Shown: positions 1 through 11,029, counted from the stretch's first letter. The stretch is 33,767 nt of DNA from Xanthobacteraceae bacterium (GCA_030037065.1 JASHRW010000156.1:1-33767); one strand, 5' to 3'. The notes: a model not told the origin generated them from the letters alone. Translations and numbers: made by a program.

Positions 1-137
1 TTGCACCTGCTGACACGCTGCACTCATTTTTTGCCGCCTGCCTATTATCTAGGCGCATGTTTGACGTGGCGCTCGGCTACTGGCTGTACGCTGAGGCTAC
101 TTTCATAAATATCAACAATTTAGGCCTCGCACCGATT

Positions 138-153
138 TGGCATGGGGTTTGCG
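138..153 (+). promoter_or_regulatory. Candidate sigma-54 (RpoN) -24/-12 promoter for the urt-ure operon
   Basis: TGGCATG-GGGT-TTGCG; GG at 139-140 and GC at 151-152 separated by exactly 10 nt, matching TGGCAYR-N4-TTGC; about 60 nt upstream of the urtA ATG (212). Confidence 0.55.
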
Positions 154-211
154 GTAGTGATCTCGAAAGGCGAGCGCCATCCCGTCGCTTGCCCTCCAGA
201 GAGGGTCACCC

Positions 212-1528
212 ATGTCCAGTACATCGACAACAACTTTCCGACTCACGCGCCGCCGCTGGCTGAAGGGTGCCGGCGGACTTGCCCTTGGGCTTATGGCGCC
301 GATACCGGCGTTCGCCGAGGACACCATCAAGGTCGGCATTCTGCATTCCCTGTCCGGTACTATGGCGATCAGCGAAACTACCCTGAAAGACGTCATGCTC
401 ATGCTTATCGCCGAGCAAAACAAGAAGGGGGGATTGCTCGGCAAGAAGCTTGAGCCGGTAGTAGTCGATCCGGCATCGAACTGGCCACTTTTCGCGGAGA
501 AGGCCCGCGAGCTGATCAGCAAGGACAAGGTCGCCGCCGTATTCGGCTGCTGGACCTCGGTGTCCCGCAAATCGGTGTTGCCGGTGTTCAAAGAACTCAA
601 CAACATCCTGTTCTATCCGGTGCAATTCGAGGGCGAAGAGAGCGAGCGCAACGTCTTCTATACCGGCGCCGCGCCCAACCAGCAGGCCATTCCGGCGGTC
701 GATTATCTGGCCAGCAAGGACGGCGGCTCGGTGAAACGCTGGGTGTTGGAGGGCACCGATTACGTCTATCCGCGCACGACCAACAAAATCCTCGAGGCTT
801 ACCTTAGGGATGTGCTCAAGGTGGCGCCCGAGGACATCATGATCAACTATACCCCGTTCGGCTTTTCCGACTGGCAGACCGAAGTCTCCAGGATCAAGGC
901 GTTCGGCTCGGCCGGCAAGAAGACGGCCGTGGTCTCGACTATCAACGGCGACGCCAACGTGCCGTTCTACAAGGAGCTAGGCAATCAGGGCATCAAGGCG
1001 ACCGACATCCCGGTAGTGGCGTTCTCGGTCGGCGAGGAGGAGTTGGCAGGCCTCGATACAAAACCGCTGGTCGGACATCTCGCCGCCTGGAATTACTTCG
1101 AGTCGATAAAGACGCCGGCAAACGAGGAATTCATCAAGGAATGGCACGCCTTCACCAAGAATCCGAAGCGCGTGACCAACGATCCGATGGAAGCGCACTA
1201 CATCGGATTTAACATGTGGGTGAAGGCGGTGACAAAAGCCGGCACGACCGACCCCGACAAGGTGATCGCCACGTTACCCGGCATCAAGCAAGCCAATCTG
1301 ACCGGCGGCGTCTCGACCATGCTGCCCAACCACTACATCACCAAGCCAGTCTACATCGGCGAAATCCGCGCCGACGGCCAGTTCGACGTGGTGTGGAAGA
1401 CCAAAGGGCTGGTACCCGGCGAAGCTTGGTCACGCTACTTGCCCGGCTCCAAGGACCTCGCCGCCGACTGGGTCACCCTCAATTGCGGCAACTACAACAA
1501 GATCACGAAGAAATGCGGCGGGGCATAA
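212..1528 (+). CDS. urtA: Urea ABC transporter substrate-binding protein
   Basis: 438 aa; Tat-like signal TRRRWLKGAGGLALGL; IKVGILHSLSGTMAISE; first gene of urt operon. Confidence 0.95.
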   Translation: MSSTSTTTFRLTRRRWLKGAGGLALGLMAPIPAFAEDTIKVGILHSLSGTMAISETTLKDVMLMLIAEQNKKGGLLGKKLEPVVVDPASNWPLFAEKARELISKDKVAAVFGCWTSVSRKSVLPVFKELNNILFYPVQFEGEESERNVFYTGAAPNQQAIPAVDYLASKDGGSVKRWVLEGTDYVYPRTTNKILEAYLRDVLKVAPEDIMINYTPFGFSDWQTEVSRIKAFGSAGKKTAVVSTINGDANVPFYKELGNQGIKATDIPVVAFSVGEEELAGLDTKPLVGHLAAWNYFESIKTPANEEFIKEWHAFTKNPKRVTNDPMEAHYIGFNMWVKAVTKAGTTDPDKVIATLPGIKQANLTGGVSTMLPNHYITKPVYIGEIRADGQFDVVWKTKGLVPGEAWSRYLPGSKDLAADWVTLNCGNYNKITKKCGGA

Positions 1529-1558
1529 ACGCTTCGTCCGCCACCTAACATGCGATCC

Positions 1559-1586
1559 CGTGAGGGCGGTGACATCCGCCTTCACG
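1559..1586 (+). promoter_or_regulatory. Intergenic stem-loop between urtA and urtB
   Basis: CGTGAGGGCGG-TGACAT-CCGCCTTCACG: 11-bp stem (one G-U wobble), 6-nt loop, no downstream U-tract. Confidence 0.65.
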
Positions 1587-1609
1587 CATCGAAGCCGGGG
1601 ACCATCGCA

Positions 1610-3220
1610 ATGAGTTTCGGCCGAGCTTGCCTCGTCGCGCTGTTATTTGTCTTTGCTCTCTGCGTTGGCCACACTGCCGCGCGCGCTGCGACGGTTGACG
1701 AGGCGCTCGCCCACTTCACCGCCGACGATTTCGATCAAACCGAAATCGGCATCAACGAGGTGGCCGCGAGCGGCAATCCGCGTGCGGAAATCATTTTGCG
1801 GGCGCTGCAGAACGGTCAATTGATGTTTTCCGCCGCCCGCAAGGCGGTCTATATCCAGGATGATTCTGGAAAGCTTGTCGACGCCGCCACCGGTCAGGCA
1901 ATCGCCGACCCGTCGCCCGACGATCTTGACAATGTCCGCATCAATAACCGACTGCGCGGAACCATCGACGCGGCGCTTGGCACACTCACGCTGCTCTCAA
2001 AGAATCCGGCCACACGCTATAAGGCCGCACAGGCGGTGTTCAAGTCGCATGAGCCGAGCGCGTTGCCGACCCTTGAAAAAGCGATCGCGCAGGAAGCCGA
2101 CAACAGCGTCAAGCAGGCGATGGAGCAGGCGCGTGCCGCCATCCTGCTTAACATGCCGGGCGTCAGCGATGCGCAAAAGCTTGCCGCCATCGCTGTTCTC
2201 CGCGACCGCGGCGACCAGGATGCGCTCGCGCTATTATCCGACCTTCCTGCGCGCGAATCGCCGACGGTCGCCCACGCCGCCTTGGATGCAATCCACGCAA
2301 TTCAAGCCCGGCTCGCCGAATGGGATGCCGTGCAGAACGCCTGGTACGGGGTCTCGCTGGGCTCGGTCCTGTTGCTCGCCGCAATAGGCCTCGCCATCAC
2401 TTTCGGCGTGATGGGCGTGATCAACATGGCGCACGGTGAAATGGTGATGCTCGGCGCTTACGTCACCTTTGCCGTTCAGGAAGCGATCCGCGGCTACGAT
2501 CCGGCGTTGTTCGATTATTCGCTCGCCATCGCGATTCCCCTCGCCTTTCTGTTCTCCGGCATTGTCGGCATCCTGATCGAACGCAGCATCATCCGCTTTC
2601 TCTACGGAAGGCCGCTGGAAACGCTATTGGCGACATGGGGCTTGTCGCTCGTGCTGCAGCAGGCGGTGCGCACGATATTCGGCGCGGACAATCGTAACGT
2701 TGGTAATCCCAGCTTCATGAGCGGCGCCTTCAATCTTGGCGGTATCACTGTCACCAACAATCGGCTCTGGATCGTCTGCTTTGCGCTGGTCGTATTTGTG
2801 GCGTTGATCGGAATTTTGCGCTTCACGCGACTTGGGTTGGAAATGCGTGCGGTGACGCAGAACCGGGCCATGGCGGCGTCGATGGGAATCCGCACGAGCC
2901 GCATTGACGCGCTCACCTTCGGATTGGGGTCCGGTATTGCCGGCATTGCCGGAGTGGCGCTGTCGCAGATCGACAATGTCAGCCCCAATCTCGGCCAGGG
3001 CTATATCATCGACAGCTTCATGGTGGTGGTGTTCGGCGGCGTCGGCAATCTGTGGGGTACTTTCGTCGGATCGTTCCTGCTCGGCATCGCCAACAAATTC
3101 CTGGAACCCTATGCCGGCGCAGTGCTTGGCAAAATCACTATTCTCGTTCTGATCATTCTGTTCATCCAGAAGCGGCCGCGGGGGCTGTTCGCTCTTAAGG
3201 GCCGGGCGGTCGAGGCATGA
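1610..3220 (+). CDS. urtB: Urea ABC transporter permease UrtB (start 1610 preferred over the upstream in-frame start at 1550)
   Basis: LIV-type permease C-terminal half (GVMGVINMAHGEMVMLGAY...) with the N-terminal periplasmic extension typical of UrtB; MSFGRACLVALLFVFALCVG signal-like start. Confidence 0.93.
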   Translation: MSFGRACLVALLFVFALCVGHTAARAATVDEALAHFTADDFDQTEIGINEVAASGNPRAEIILRALQNGQLMFSAARKAVYIQDDSGKLVDAATGQAIADPSPDDLDNVRINNRLRGTIDAALGTLTLLSKNPATRYKAAQAVFKSHEPSALPTLEKAIAQEADNSVKQAMEQARAAILLNMPGVSDAQKLAAIAVLRDRGDQDALALLSDLPARESPTVAHAALDAIHAIQARLAEWDAVQNAWYGVSLGSVLLLAAIGLAITFGVMGVINMAHGEMVMLGAYVTFAVQEAIRGYDPALFDYSLAIAIPLAFLFSGIVGILIERSIIRFLYGRPLETLLATWGLSLVLQQAVRTIFGADNRNVGNPSFMSGAFNLGGITVTNNRLWIVCFALVVFVALIGILRFTRLGLEMRAVTQNRAMAASMGIRTSRIDALTFGLGSGIAGIAGVALSQIDNVSPNLGQGYIIDSFMVVVFGGVGNLWGTFVGSFLLGIANKFLEPYAGAVLGKITILVLIILFIQKRPRGLFALKGRAVEA

Positions 3221-4377
3221 CGCACGCGGCGACGCACCCTCTCATCCGCTCGCTTGATCGGGGCGCTGTGCTTTTCGTAGCTGCTATGGCCACGATTGCC
3301 GTTGCCGTGCCCGTGCTCAATCTGGCCGTTCCGCCGACGTCGGCGCTGCACGTGTCCACCTACTTGGTGGCGCTGTTCGGCAAATACGCCTGCTATGCAC
3401 TGTTGGCGCTATCGATCGATTTGATCTGGGGCTATTGCGGCATTCTCTCGCTCGGCCATGGGGCATTCTTCGCGCTCGGCGGCTACGCCATGGGCATGTA
3501 TCTGATGCGCCAGATCGGCACCCGCGGCGTCTATGCCAATCCGATCCTGCCGGATTTCATGGTGTTCTTGAACTGGCACGAATTGCCGTTTGCTTGGTAC
3601 GGATTCCAGCACTTCGCCTATGCGGCGCTGATGGTGGTGCTGGTGCCGGGCGCGTTGGCCTTCGTGTTCGGCTGGTTTGCTTTTCGCAGCCGGGTCACGG
3701 GCGTCTACCTGTCGATCATTACGCAGGCGCTCACTTATGCTCTGATGCTCGGCTTCTTCCGCAACAATTTCGGCTTCGGCGGCAATAACGGACTGACGGA
3801 TTTTAAGGACATTCTCGGCTTCAAAGTCGAGGCCGAGACCACTCGCGCCGCGTTGTTTTCGATCTCGTGCCTCGCAGTGATCTTGGGCTTTTTCGTCTGC
3901 CGCACCGTCGTAAGTTCCAAGCTGGGCAAGGTGCTGATCGCGATCCGCGACGCCGAGGCGCGCACCCGCTTTCTCGGCTATCGCGTCGAATCCTACAAAC
4001 TCTTCGTGTTCACTTTGTCGGCGTGCATAGCCGGCATCGCCGGCGCGCTTTACGTGCCGCAGGTCGGCATCATCAATCCGAGCGAGTTCGCGCCCGGCAA
4101 TTCCATCGAGGAGGTGATCTGGGTCGCGATCGGCGGACGCGGCACGCTCGCCGGCGCGGCGATCGGCGCGGTTCTGGTCAATTATGCCAAAACCTACTTC
4201 ACTTCCGGAATTCTCGCGCCGTATTGGCTCTACATACTGGGCGGCCTGTTCATAGCCGTGACGGTTTTGCTGCCGCGCGGCATCGTCGGCAGTCTGCTCC
4301 ATTGGACGGCGCTACGCCGCGATCGGGCCTCTGCCGCCGCCGAGGAAGGCGTCGCGGAGCCGCTTCCGGCGGAATGA
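3217..4377 (+). CDS. urtC: Urea ABC transporter permease UrtC
   Basis: 386 aa LIV-type permease (LSIDLIWGYCGILSLGHGAFFALGGYAMGMYLM); 4-nt overlap with urtB. Confidence 0.94.
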   Translation: MTHAATHPLIRSLDRGAVLFVAAMATIAVAVPVLNLAVPPTSALHVSTYLVALFGKYACYALLALSIDLIWGYCGILSLGHGAFFALGGYAMGMYLMRQIGTRGVYANPILPDFMVFLNWHELPFAWYGFQHFAYAALMVVLVPGALAFVFGWFAFRSRVTGVYLSIITQALTYALMLGFFRNNFGFGGNNGLTDFKDILGFKVEAETTRAALFSISCLAVILGFFVCRTVVSSKLGKVLIAIRDAEARTRFLGYRVESYKLFVFTLSACIAGIAGALYVPQVGIINPSEFAPGNSIEEVIWVAIGGRGTLAGAAIGAVLVNYAKTYFTSGILAPYWLYILGGLFIAVTVLLPRGIVGSLLHWTALRRDRASAAAEEGVAEPLPAE

Positions 4378-4387
4378 GGATCGGCCG

Positions 4388-5179
4388 ATGAAAGTTCAAG
4401 AACGATTGGAGATAAAAGAAGCTGCGGCGATGGCAGCCTTCGAACGGACCCTTCTGTTCATCGAGGGGGTTACGGTGTCGTTCGACGGTTTCCGCGCCCT
4501 CAACAATCTTTCGCTATCCGTCGAACCCGGAGAGATGCGTGCCATCATCGGCCCGAATGGCGCCGGCAAGACGACGATGATGGATGTCGTCACCGGCAAG
4601 ACCAGGCCGGACAAGGGCGCGATTATTTTCGACCAAAAGCACGATCTGGCGCGGCTGGACGAGGCCGAAATCGCGCTGCTCGGCATCGGCCGGAAATTTC
4701 AGAAGCCAACCGTGTTCGATAGCCACACGGTGTTCGACAACATCGAACTTGCTCTCAAAGCCGATCGCCGCGCGCGCGCGACGCTGTTTTGGAAGGAGAG
4801 CGCGAATGAGAGCAGGAGCGTAGAGGAACTTCTCAAAACCGTCCGCCTCTCCGCGCTGCGCGATCGCCTCGCCGGCAGCCTGTCGCACGGCCAGAAGCAG
4901 TGGCTCGAGATCGGCATGCTGCTGGCGCAGGATCCGAAATTGCTCCTGGTCGACGAACCGGCCGCCGGTATGACAGATGCCGAAACGCGACAAACTGCGG
5001 AACTGCTTAGAGAAATTAACCGCGAGCACACCGTGATCGTGGTCGAGCACGATATGGCATTCGTGCGCGAGCTTGGCGTCAAGGTTACTTGTCTGCACGA
5101 AGGCTCCGTGCTCGCGGAAGGCTCGATCGACGATGTCTCGACCAACGAACGTGTCGTCGAAGTCTATCTGGGACGCTGA
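4388..5179 (+). CDS. urtD: Urea ABC transporter ATP-binding protein UrtD
   Basis: Walker A GPNGAGKTT, signature LSHGQKQWLEIG, Walker B LLLVDEP. Confidence 0.94.
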   Translation: MKVQERLEIKEAAAMAAFERTLLFIEGVTVSFDGFRALNNLSLSVEPGEMRAIIGPNGAGKTTMMDVVTGKTRPDKGAIIFDQKHDLARLDEAEIALLGIGRKFQKPTVFDSHTVFDNIELALKADRRARATLFWKESANESRSVEELLKTVRLSALRDRLAGSLSHGQKQWLEIGMLLAQDPKLLLVDEPAAGMTDAETRQTAELLREINREHTVIVVEHDMAFVRELGVKVTCLHEGSVLAEGSIDDVSTNERVVEVYLGR

Positions 5180-5182
5180 AAC

Positions 5183-5878
5183 ATGCTCGACGTGAGCGCC
5201 ATCGATCTGCATTACGGCGCCGCACAGGCGCTACGCGCGGTATCGCTCAAGGCCGAGCCCGGCAAAGTGACCTGCGTGCTCGGCCGCAACGGTGTCGGCA
5301 AGACGAGCCTGCTCGATGCGCTCGCCGGGCAGCAGCCGGTGAGCAAGGGCACGATCATCTGGGAAGGCAGCGACATTACCGCGCTGCGGCCGCCGGAACG
5401 CGCCCGCCGCGGCATTGCCTACGTACCGCAAGGCCGGGAGATCTTTCCGCTGTTGAGCGTTGAAGAAAACCTCAAGACCGGTTTCGCGCCGCTCAAGCGG
5501 GATGAGCGCGACATTCCTGAAGACGTGTTCTCGCTGTTTCCGGTATTGAAGACCATGTTGCGCCGACGCGGAGGTGACCTGTCCGGCGGCCAGCAGCAGC
5601 AATTGGCGATCGGCCGGGCGCTCGTCATGCGGCCTCGGCTGCTCCTGCTCGACGAGCCGACCGAAGGCATTCAGCCGTCGATCATCAAGGACATCGGGCG
5701 CGCCATTGCCTATCTGCGCTCGCTCGGCAAAATCGCCATCGTCCTGGTCGAACAATATCTCGACTTTGCCCGCGAACTCGGCGACCATTTCGCCGTCATG
5801 GACCGTGGGGCTATCGTTTATTCCTGCGGCCGCGACGGCCTCGACGAGGGCGCGTTGCGGCGCGCCATGGCAATCTGA
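5183..5878 (+). CDS. urtE: Urea ABC transporter ATP-binding protein UrtE
   Basis: Walker A GRNGVGKTS, signature LSGGQQQQLAIGRAL, LLLLDEPTEGIQPSII. Confidence 0.95.
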   Translation: MLDVSAIDLHYGAAQALRAVSLKAEPGKVTCVLGRNGVGKTSLLDALAGQQPVSKGTIIWEGSDITALRPPERARRGIAYVPQGREIFPLLSVEENLKTGFAPLKRDERDIPEDVFSLFPVLKTMLRRRGGDLSGGQQQQLAIGRALVMRPRLLLLDEPTEGIQPSIIKDIGRAIAYLRSLGKIAIVLVEQYLDFARELGDHFAVMDRGAIVYSCGRDGLDEGALRRAMAI

Positions 5879-5889
5879 ATTGCGCAACG

Positions 5890-6747
5890 ATGCAAGTTCG
5901 TGAACATCCTGCCATGACCGCGCACGCGCCGCTGCCGGCCGAGATCTTTGCCGGCAATCGCGGCCTCGGCCGCATTGCACTCGATGTCGTCGGAGTGGAC
6001 GGCGTGAGCCGGCGCGGGCGCGTGCACGAGGCCGGCATGCTGCGGGTGCGCTTTCCGAACGGCGAGACAGACGGCGCACTCGATGCCGTGCTCATCAACA
6101 GCGCCGGCGGCCTAACCGGCGGCGACCATTGTACTATCGAGTTAAAGGTCGAGGCCGGCGGCAAGCTGACCGTCACCACGGCTGCCGCGGAGAAAATCTA
6201 CCGCTCGCTCGGGCCGGACGCAGACATCGACGTCAAGCTCGCGATCGGCGGGGGCGGCGCGCTCGCCTGGCTGCCGCAAGAAACCATCCTGTTCGATCGG
6301 GCGCGGCTGCGCCGCACCATCGACGTGGCGCTCGCGCACGGCACCCGGCTGCTGCTCGCCGAGGCGGTGGTCTTCGGCCGGTCGGCGATGGGCGAGACGG
6401 TCCAGTCGGGCTCTTTTTCCGACCGCTGGCGCGTGCGCGTCGATGGCGCGCTGGTTTTTGCCGAGACCGTCCGCCTCGACGGAGGGATTGCGCAACGGCT
6501 GGCCGTGCCGCCCATCGGTGGCGGCTGCGTCGCCATGGCGACTGTGCTGAGCATTCCCGGCAGCGACGAGGCCGTCGCCGCGGTTCGCGCAGTGAAGGAC
6601 AGCTTCATTGGAGAAGTTGGCGCTTCGGCCTGGAATGGGCTTGCCGTGGTGCGCCTGATCGCCGCCGACGGCGCCGCGCTCCGTCGCGACCTCGTCGCCG
6701 TCCTGCGCGCGCTTGATGCTCCCCTGCCGCGGCTCTGGTTGAACTGA
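5890..6747 (+). CDS. ureD: Urease accessory protein UreD
   Basis: [27 protein letters not shown] motif; position between urtE and ureA. Confidence 0.94.
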   Translation: MQVREHPAMTAHAPLPAEIFAGNRGLGRIALDVVGVDGVSRRGRVHEAGMLRVRFPNGETDGALDAVLINSAGGLTGGDHCTIELKVEAGGKLTVTTAAAEKIYRSLGPDADIDVKLAIGGGGALAWLPQETILFDRARLRRTIDVALAHGTRLLLAEAVVFGRSAMGETVQSGSFSDRWRVRVDGALVFAETVRLDGGIAQRLAVPPIGGGCVAMATVLSIPGSDEAVAAVRAVKDSFIGEVGASAWNGLAVVRLIAADGAALRRDLVAVLRALDAPLPRLWLN

Positions 6748-6748
6748 C

Positions 6749-7051
6749 ATGCAGCTCACCCCGCGCGAGAAGGACAAGCTGTTGATCGCCATGGCCGCGA
6801 TGGTGGCGCGGCGGCGGCTCGAACGCGGCGTCAAGCTCAACCACCCCGAGGCGGTCGCGCTCATTTCCGATTTCATTCTCGAAGGCGCCCGCGACGGACG
6901 CAGCGTCGCCGAGCTGATGGAGCATGGCGCCCATGTGCTCACGCGCGCCCAGGTCATGGACGGCATCGCCGAGATGATTCACGACATTCAGGTCGAAGCG
7001 ACGTTTCCCGACGGCACCAAGCTCGTCACGGTCCATCGGCCGATCAGGTGA
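6749..7051 (+). CDS. ureA: Urease gamma subunit
   Basis: 100 aa [39 protein letters not shown]. Confidence 0.97.
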   Translation: MQLTPREKDKLLIAMAAMVARRRLERGVKLNHPEAVALISDFILEGARDGRSVAELMEHGAHVLTRAQVMDGIAEMIHDIQVEATFPDGTKLVTVHRPIR

Positions 7052-7059
7052 GGAACGAC

Positions 7060-7365
7060 ATGATCCCCGGCGAGTATTTCATCCAGGACGGCATGATCGA
7101 ACTCAACAAGGGCCGGCGCGCAGTCACCCTTTCGGTCTCCAACACCGGCGACCGGCCAATTCAGGTCGGCTCGCATTATCATTTCTTCGAGACCAACCCG
7201 GCGCTCAAATTCGACCGCAAGAAAGCGCGCGGCATGCGGCTTGACATTGCGGCCGGGACGGCGGTGCGCTTCGAACCGGGGCAAACCCGCGAAGTCACGC
7301 TGGTGCCGGTTGCCGGCAAGCGCACGATCTACGGCTTCCGCCAGGCCGTCATGGGCAAACTCTGA
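7060..7365 (+). CDS. ureB: Urease beta subunit (ORF extends to GTG at 7048; ATG 7060 preferred)
   Basis: [44 protein letters not shown]. Confidence 0.96.
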   Translation: MIPGEYFIQDGMIELNKGRRAVTLSVSNTGDRPIQVGSHYHFFETNPALKFDRKKARGMRLDIAAGTAVRFEPGQTREVTLVPVAGKRTIYGFRQAVMGKL

Positions 7366-7374
7366 GGGATCGCC

Positions 7375-9087
7375 ATGCCGGCCAAAATAACGCGCTCCGT
7401 CTATGCCGACATGTTCGGGCCGACGACCGGCGACCGCGTGCGGCTCGCCGACACCGATCTCATCATCGAGGTGGAAAAGGATTTCACCACCTACGGTGAG
7501 GAAGTGAAATTCGGCGGCGGCAAGGTCATTCGCGACGGCATGGGGCAGAGCCAGATAACCAACACTCGCGGCGCGGTCGACACCGTCATCACCAACGCGC
7601 TCATTGTCGATCATTGGGGGATCGTGAAGGCCGATGTCGGCACCAAAGATGGATACATTTTCGCCATCGGCAAAGCCGGCAACCCGGACATCCAGCCGAA
7701 TGTGACAATTATCATCGGACCCGGCACGGAAGTGATCGCCGGCGAGGGTAAAATCCTCACCGCCGGCGGGTTCGACACCCACATTCATTTCATCTGCCCG
7801 CAGCTCATCGACGAAGCGCTGATGTCGGGCATCACCTCCATGCTCGGCGGCGGCACCGGGCCTGCGCATGGCACCTTCGCCACCACTTGCACGCCGGGTC
7901 CGTTCCACATCGCACGCATGATCCAGGCGGCGGATGCGTTCCCGGTCAATCTTGGCTTTGCCGGCAAGGGCAACGCCTCGCGGCCGGCGGCGCTCGAGGA
8001 AATGATCAAGGCCGGCGCCTGCTCGCTCAAGCTGCACGAAGACTGGGGCACCACGCCTGCGGTGATCGACTGCTGCCTCTCAGTCGCCGACGATTACGAC
8101 GTGCAGGTGATGATCCATACCGACACGCTCAACGAATCCGGCTTCGTCGAGGACACGATCGAGGCGTTCAAGGGCCGCACCATCCACGCCTTTCACACCG
8201 AAGGCGCCGGCGGCGGCCACGCGCCCGACATCATCAAGGTGGCGGGGCTTAAGAACGTGCTGCCGTCGTCGACCAATCCGACGCGGCCCTACACCAGGAA
8301 CACCATCGACGAGCACCTCGACATGCTGATGGTGTGCCACCACCTCGATCCGTCGATCGCCGAGGATTTGGCGTTCGCCGAAAGCCGTATCCGCAAGGAA
8401 ACCATTGCCGCGGAAGACATTTTGCACGATATCGGCGCGCTTTCGATGATGTCTTCGGATTCGCAAGCTATGGGCCGCGTCGGCGAGGTTGTCATTCGCA
8501 CTTGGCAGACCGCCGACAAGATGAAGAAACAGCGCGGCCGGTTGAAAGAAGAAAAGGGCGACAACGACAATTTCCGCGCCAAACGCTACATCGCGAAATA
8601 CACCATCAATCCCGCGATCGCGCACGGTGTTTCGAAACTCATCGGCTCAGTCGAAACAGGCAAGCTGGCCGATCTCGTGCTGTGGTCGCCCGTCTTCTTC
8701 GGTGTCAAGCCAGATTGCATCATCAAGGGTGGCTCGATCGTTGCCGCGCCAATGGGCGATGCCAATGCCTCAATCCCGACGCCGCAACCGGTACACTATC
8801 GGCCAATGTTCGGAGCCTTCGGCCGGGCCCGTACCGCATCGTCGGTCGTGTTCACGTCCAAGGCCGCATTGAAAACCGGGCTCGGCCGCAAGCTCGGCAT
8901 CGAAAAGAAACTCGTTGCGGTGGCGAACACGCGCGGCGGAGTTTCCAAAAAGAGCATGATCCACAATGACGCCATGCCCGAGATCGAGGTCGATCCGGAA
9001 ACCTACGAGGTACACGCCGACGGCGAGCTCCTGACCTGCGCGCCAGCGGAGGTGCTGCCGATGGCGCAGCGTTATTTCCTGTTTTGA
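7375..9087 (+). CDS. ureC: Urease alpha subunit
   Basis: 570 aa; [23 protein letters not shown] (carbamylated Lys), [22 protein letters not shown] active-site flap. Confidence 0.98.
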   Translation: MPAKITRSVYADMFGPTTGDRVRLADTDLIIEVEKDFTTYGEEVKFGGGKVIRDGMGQSQITNTRGAVDTVITNALIVDHWGIVKADVGTKDGYIFAIGKAGNPDIQPNVTIIIGPGTEVIAGEGKILTAGGFDTHIHFICPQLIDEALMSGITSMLGGGTGPAHGTFATTCTPGPFHIARMIQAADAFPVNLGFAGKGNASRPAALEEMIKAGACSLKLHEDWGTTPAVIDCCLSVADDYDVQVMIHTDTLNESGFVEDTIEAFKGRTIHAFHTEGAGGGHAPDIIKVAGLKNVLPSSTNPTRPYTRNTIDEHLDMLMVCHHLDPSIAEDLAFAESRIRKETIAAEDILHDIGALSMMSSDSQAMGRVGEVVIRTWQTADKMKKQRGRLKEEKGDNDNFRAKRYIAKYTINPAIAHGVSKLIGSVETGKLADLVLWSPVFFGVKPDCIIKGGSIVAAPMGDANASIPTPQPVHYRPMFGAFGRARTASSVVFTSKAALKTGLGRKLGIEKKLVAVANTRGGVSKKSMIHNDAMPEIEVDPETYEVHADGELLTCAPAEVLPMAQRYFLF

Positions 9088-9111
9088 TCCGCAATGGCGC
9101 GGCAAGGCTCC

Positions 9112-9579
9112 ATGCGTGCGATCTCGATCAAACAATTATCGACATGGTCCGGCGAGCCGGCCGATCACGCGGTGCTCAATTACGACGACCGCCAGCGCCG
9201 CCGTGTCGCCATGACTGGAACCAAGGGCACCGCCTTCCTCCTCGATCTGCCAACCAGTGCTTCGCTCCACGGCGGCGACGCGCTGGTGCTCGAAGACGGG
9301 CGTCTGATCGAGGTCATAGCCGCGTCCGAACCGCTTCTGGAAATCCGCTGCGCCGATGCAAGACACCTCGCGCGTCTCGCTTGGCATTTGGGCAACCGGC
9401 ATTTGCCTGCACAGATACTGGGTAATGCGGTTCGCGTCCGGCGGGACCACGTCATTGCGGAGATGGCGGTCGGGCTTGGCGCCCGCGTGATCGAAATTGA
9501 GGCGCCGTTCGACCCCGAGGGCGGTGCTTATCAATCCTCGCATCTCCACAACCACGAACATGTCCCCGACCACGGCTAG
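9112..9579 (+). CDS. ureE: Urease accessory protein UreE (ORF start 9094; internal ATG 9112 more likely)
   Basis: [13 protein letters not shown] motif; short His-containing tail [14 protein letters not shown]. Confidence 0.92.
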   Translation: MRAISIKQLSTWSGEPADHAVLNYDDRQRRRVAMTGTKGTAFLLDLPTSASLHGGDALVLEDGRLIEVIAASEPLLEIRCADARHLARLAWHLGNRHLPAQILGNAVRVRRDHVIAEMAVGLGARVIEIEAPFDPEGGAYQSSHLHNHEHVPDHG

Positions 9580-10351
9580 GACACGCGCCCTTCTGTGTCT
9601 CTCACCGCGCAAGCGCGCTCGCCGGCCGGAATCCGACTTGCACAGGAGCGAGGATGTGTCGTTCTCCTCCTGTGACCAGGAAGCGCTATACCGATTGATG
9701 ACTTGGCTGTCTCCGGCCTATCCTGTCGGGGCCTTTTCATATTCGGCCGGCATCGAATGGGCGGTCGAGGCCGGCGACATCAAAAGTGCAGAAACACTGC
9801 GGAATTGGATCGAGGCAATGCTAACCGACGGTGTCGGCATGAGCGACGGCATTTTTTTTAGCCACACGCACCGTGCCATCGCGTGCGACGACGACGCCTC
9901 ACTTGTGGAAGCCGCCGAGCTTGCTGCGGCGTTTGTTCCGACACGCGAGCGCTATGGCGAGACCATCGCACTTGGCCGCGCCTTTCTTGAAGTGACCGGC
10001 GCCGCGTGGCCTTGCGACGCGCTCGATCGGCTGCAGAGGATTTGGCGGGGACCCTTCTCCTACCCGATCGCCGTGGCGGCAGCCTGCGCCGGTCACGGGA
10101 TTCCACTCGCCCCCGCATTGCACGGGTTTCTGACGGCGATCGCGTCCAACTGGGTTTCGGCCGGTGTGCGTCTAATTCCGCTCGGGCACACCGAGGGCCA
10201 ACGCGCGCTCCATGCACTCGAACCCGCGATCGCGAAGTCAACGGAGCGTGCATTGGCTGCACGGCTCGACGACGTGAGTACGGCGACGTTCCGCGCCGAT
10301 CTGGCAAGCATCAGGCACGAAACCCAGTACACCCGCCTATTCCGCAGCTGA
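9560..10351 (+). CDS. ureF: Urease accessory protein UreF (start uncertain; ORF opens at 9497, in-frame ATG at 9560)
   Basis: [27 protein letters not shown] conserved UreF motif. Confidence 0.92.
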   Translation: MSPTTARTRALLCLSPRKRARRPESDLHRSEDVSFSSCDQEALYRLMTWLSPAYPVGAFSYSAGIEWAVEAGDIKSAETLRNWIEAMLTDGVGMSDGIFFSHTHRAIACDDDASLVEAAELAAAFVPTRERYGETIALGRAFLEVTGAAWPCDALDRLQRIWRGPFSYPIAVAAACAGHGIPLAPALHGFLTAIASNWVSAGVRLIPLGHTEGQRALHALEPAIAKSTERALAARLDDVSTATFRADLASIRHETQYTRLFRS

Positions 10352-10384
10352 AGGAATGACAAATGTCGAGCCAAGAGACCGAAC

Positions 10385-11005
10385 ATGCCTAGCCCGAACG
10401 GACCGCTGCGCGTCGGCATCGGCGGACCGGTCGGCTCCGGCAAGACCGCGCTGATGGATGCGCTGTGCAAGACGATGCGCAAGCGCTACGACATCGCTGC
10501 CGTGACCAACGACATCTACACCAAGTGGGACGCCGAGTTTCTGGTACGCGCCGGCGCACTCGATCCCGACCGTATTGTCGGCGTCGAGACCGGCGGCTGC
10601 CCGCATACCGCGATCCGCGAGGACGCCTCCATGAACCTCGCTGCCGTCGCCGACATGCGCGCCAAGTTTCCCGATCTCGATCTGGTGCTGATCGAATCCG
10701 GCGGCGATAATCTCGCTGCGACCTTTTCGCCTGAACTTGCGGACTTGACGATCTACGTAATCGACGTGGCAGCGGGCGACAAAATCCCCTCCAAGGGCGG
10801 ACCCGGCATCACCAGGTCGGATCTGCTTATCATTAACAAGATCGATCTTGCGCCTTATGTCGGCGCGTCGCTGTCGAAGATGGAAATGGACGCGAGGCGC
10901 ATGCGCGGCGGGCGACCATTCGTGATGACCAATCTTCGTCGCGGCGACGGCGTTAAGAGCATCGTTCGTTTCATTGAAACGACGGGCGGCCTCTGCGATC
11001 CTTAG
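10385..11005 (+). CDS. ureG: Urease accessory GTPase UreG
   Basis: [58 protein letters not shown]. Confidence 0.97.
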   Translation: MPSPNGPLRVGIGGPVGSGKTALMDALCKTMRKRYDIAAVTNDIYTKWDAEFLVRAGALDPDRIVGVETGGCPHTAIREDASMNLAAVADMRAKFPDLDLVLIESGGDNLAATFSPELADLTIYVIDVAAGDKIPSKGGPGITRSDLLIINKIDLAPYVGASLSKMEMDARRMRGGRPFVMTNLRRGDGVKSIVRFIETTGGLCDP

Positions 11006-11029
11006 ACACGCCATCCTAAATCGCAGGCC
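10988..11029 (+). other. Potential stem-loop overlapping the ureG stop codon
   Basis: GGCC(TC)TGCGAT ... ATCGCAGGCC; 10-bp stem with a 2-nt bulge and about 20-nt loop; no U-tract. Confidence 0.3.

Noticed and set aside
3409-4302. 297-aa minus-strand ORF antisense to urtC
   Set aside because: Low-complexity charged composition typical of antisense frames in high-GC DNA; the sense strand encodes clear UrtC.
6988-8037. 349-aa minus-strand ORF antisense to ureB/ureC
   Set aside because: Fully overlaps highly conserved urease genes; no recognisable domain.
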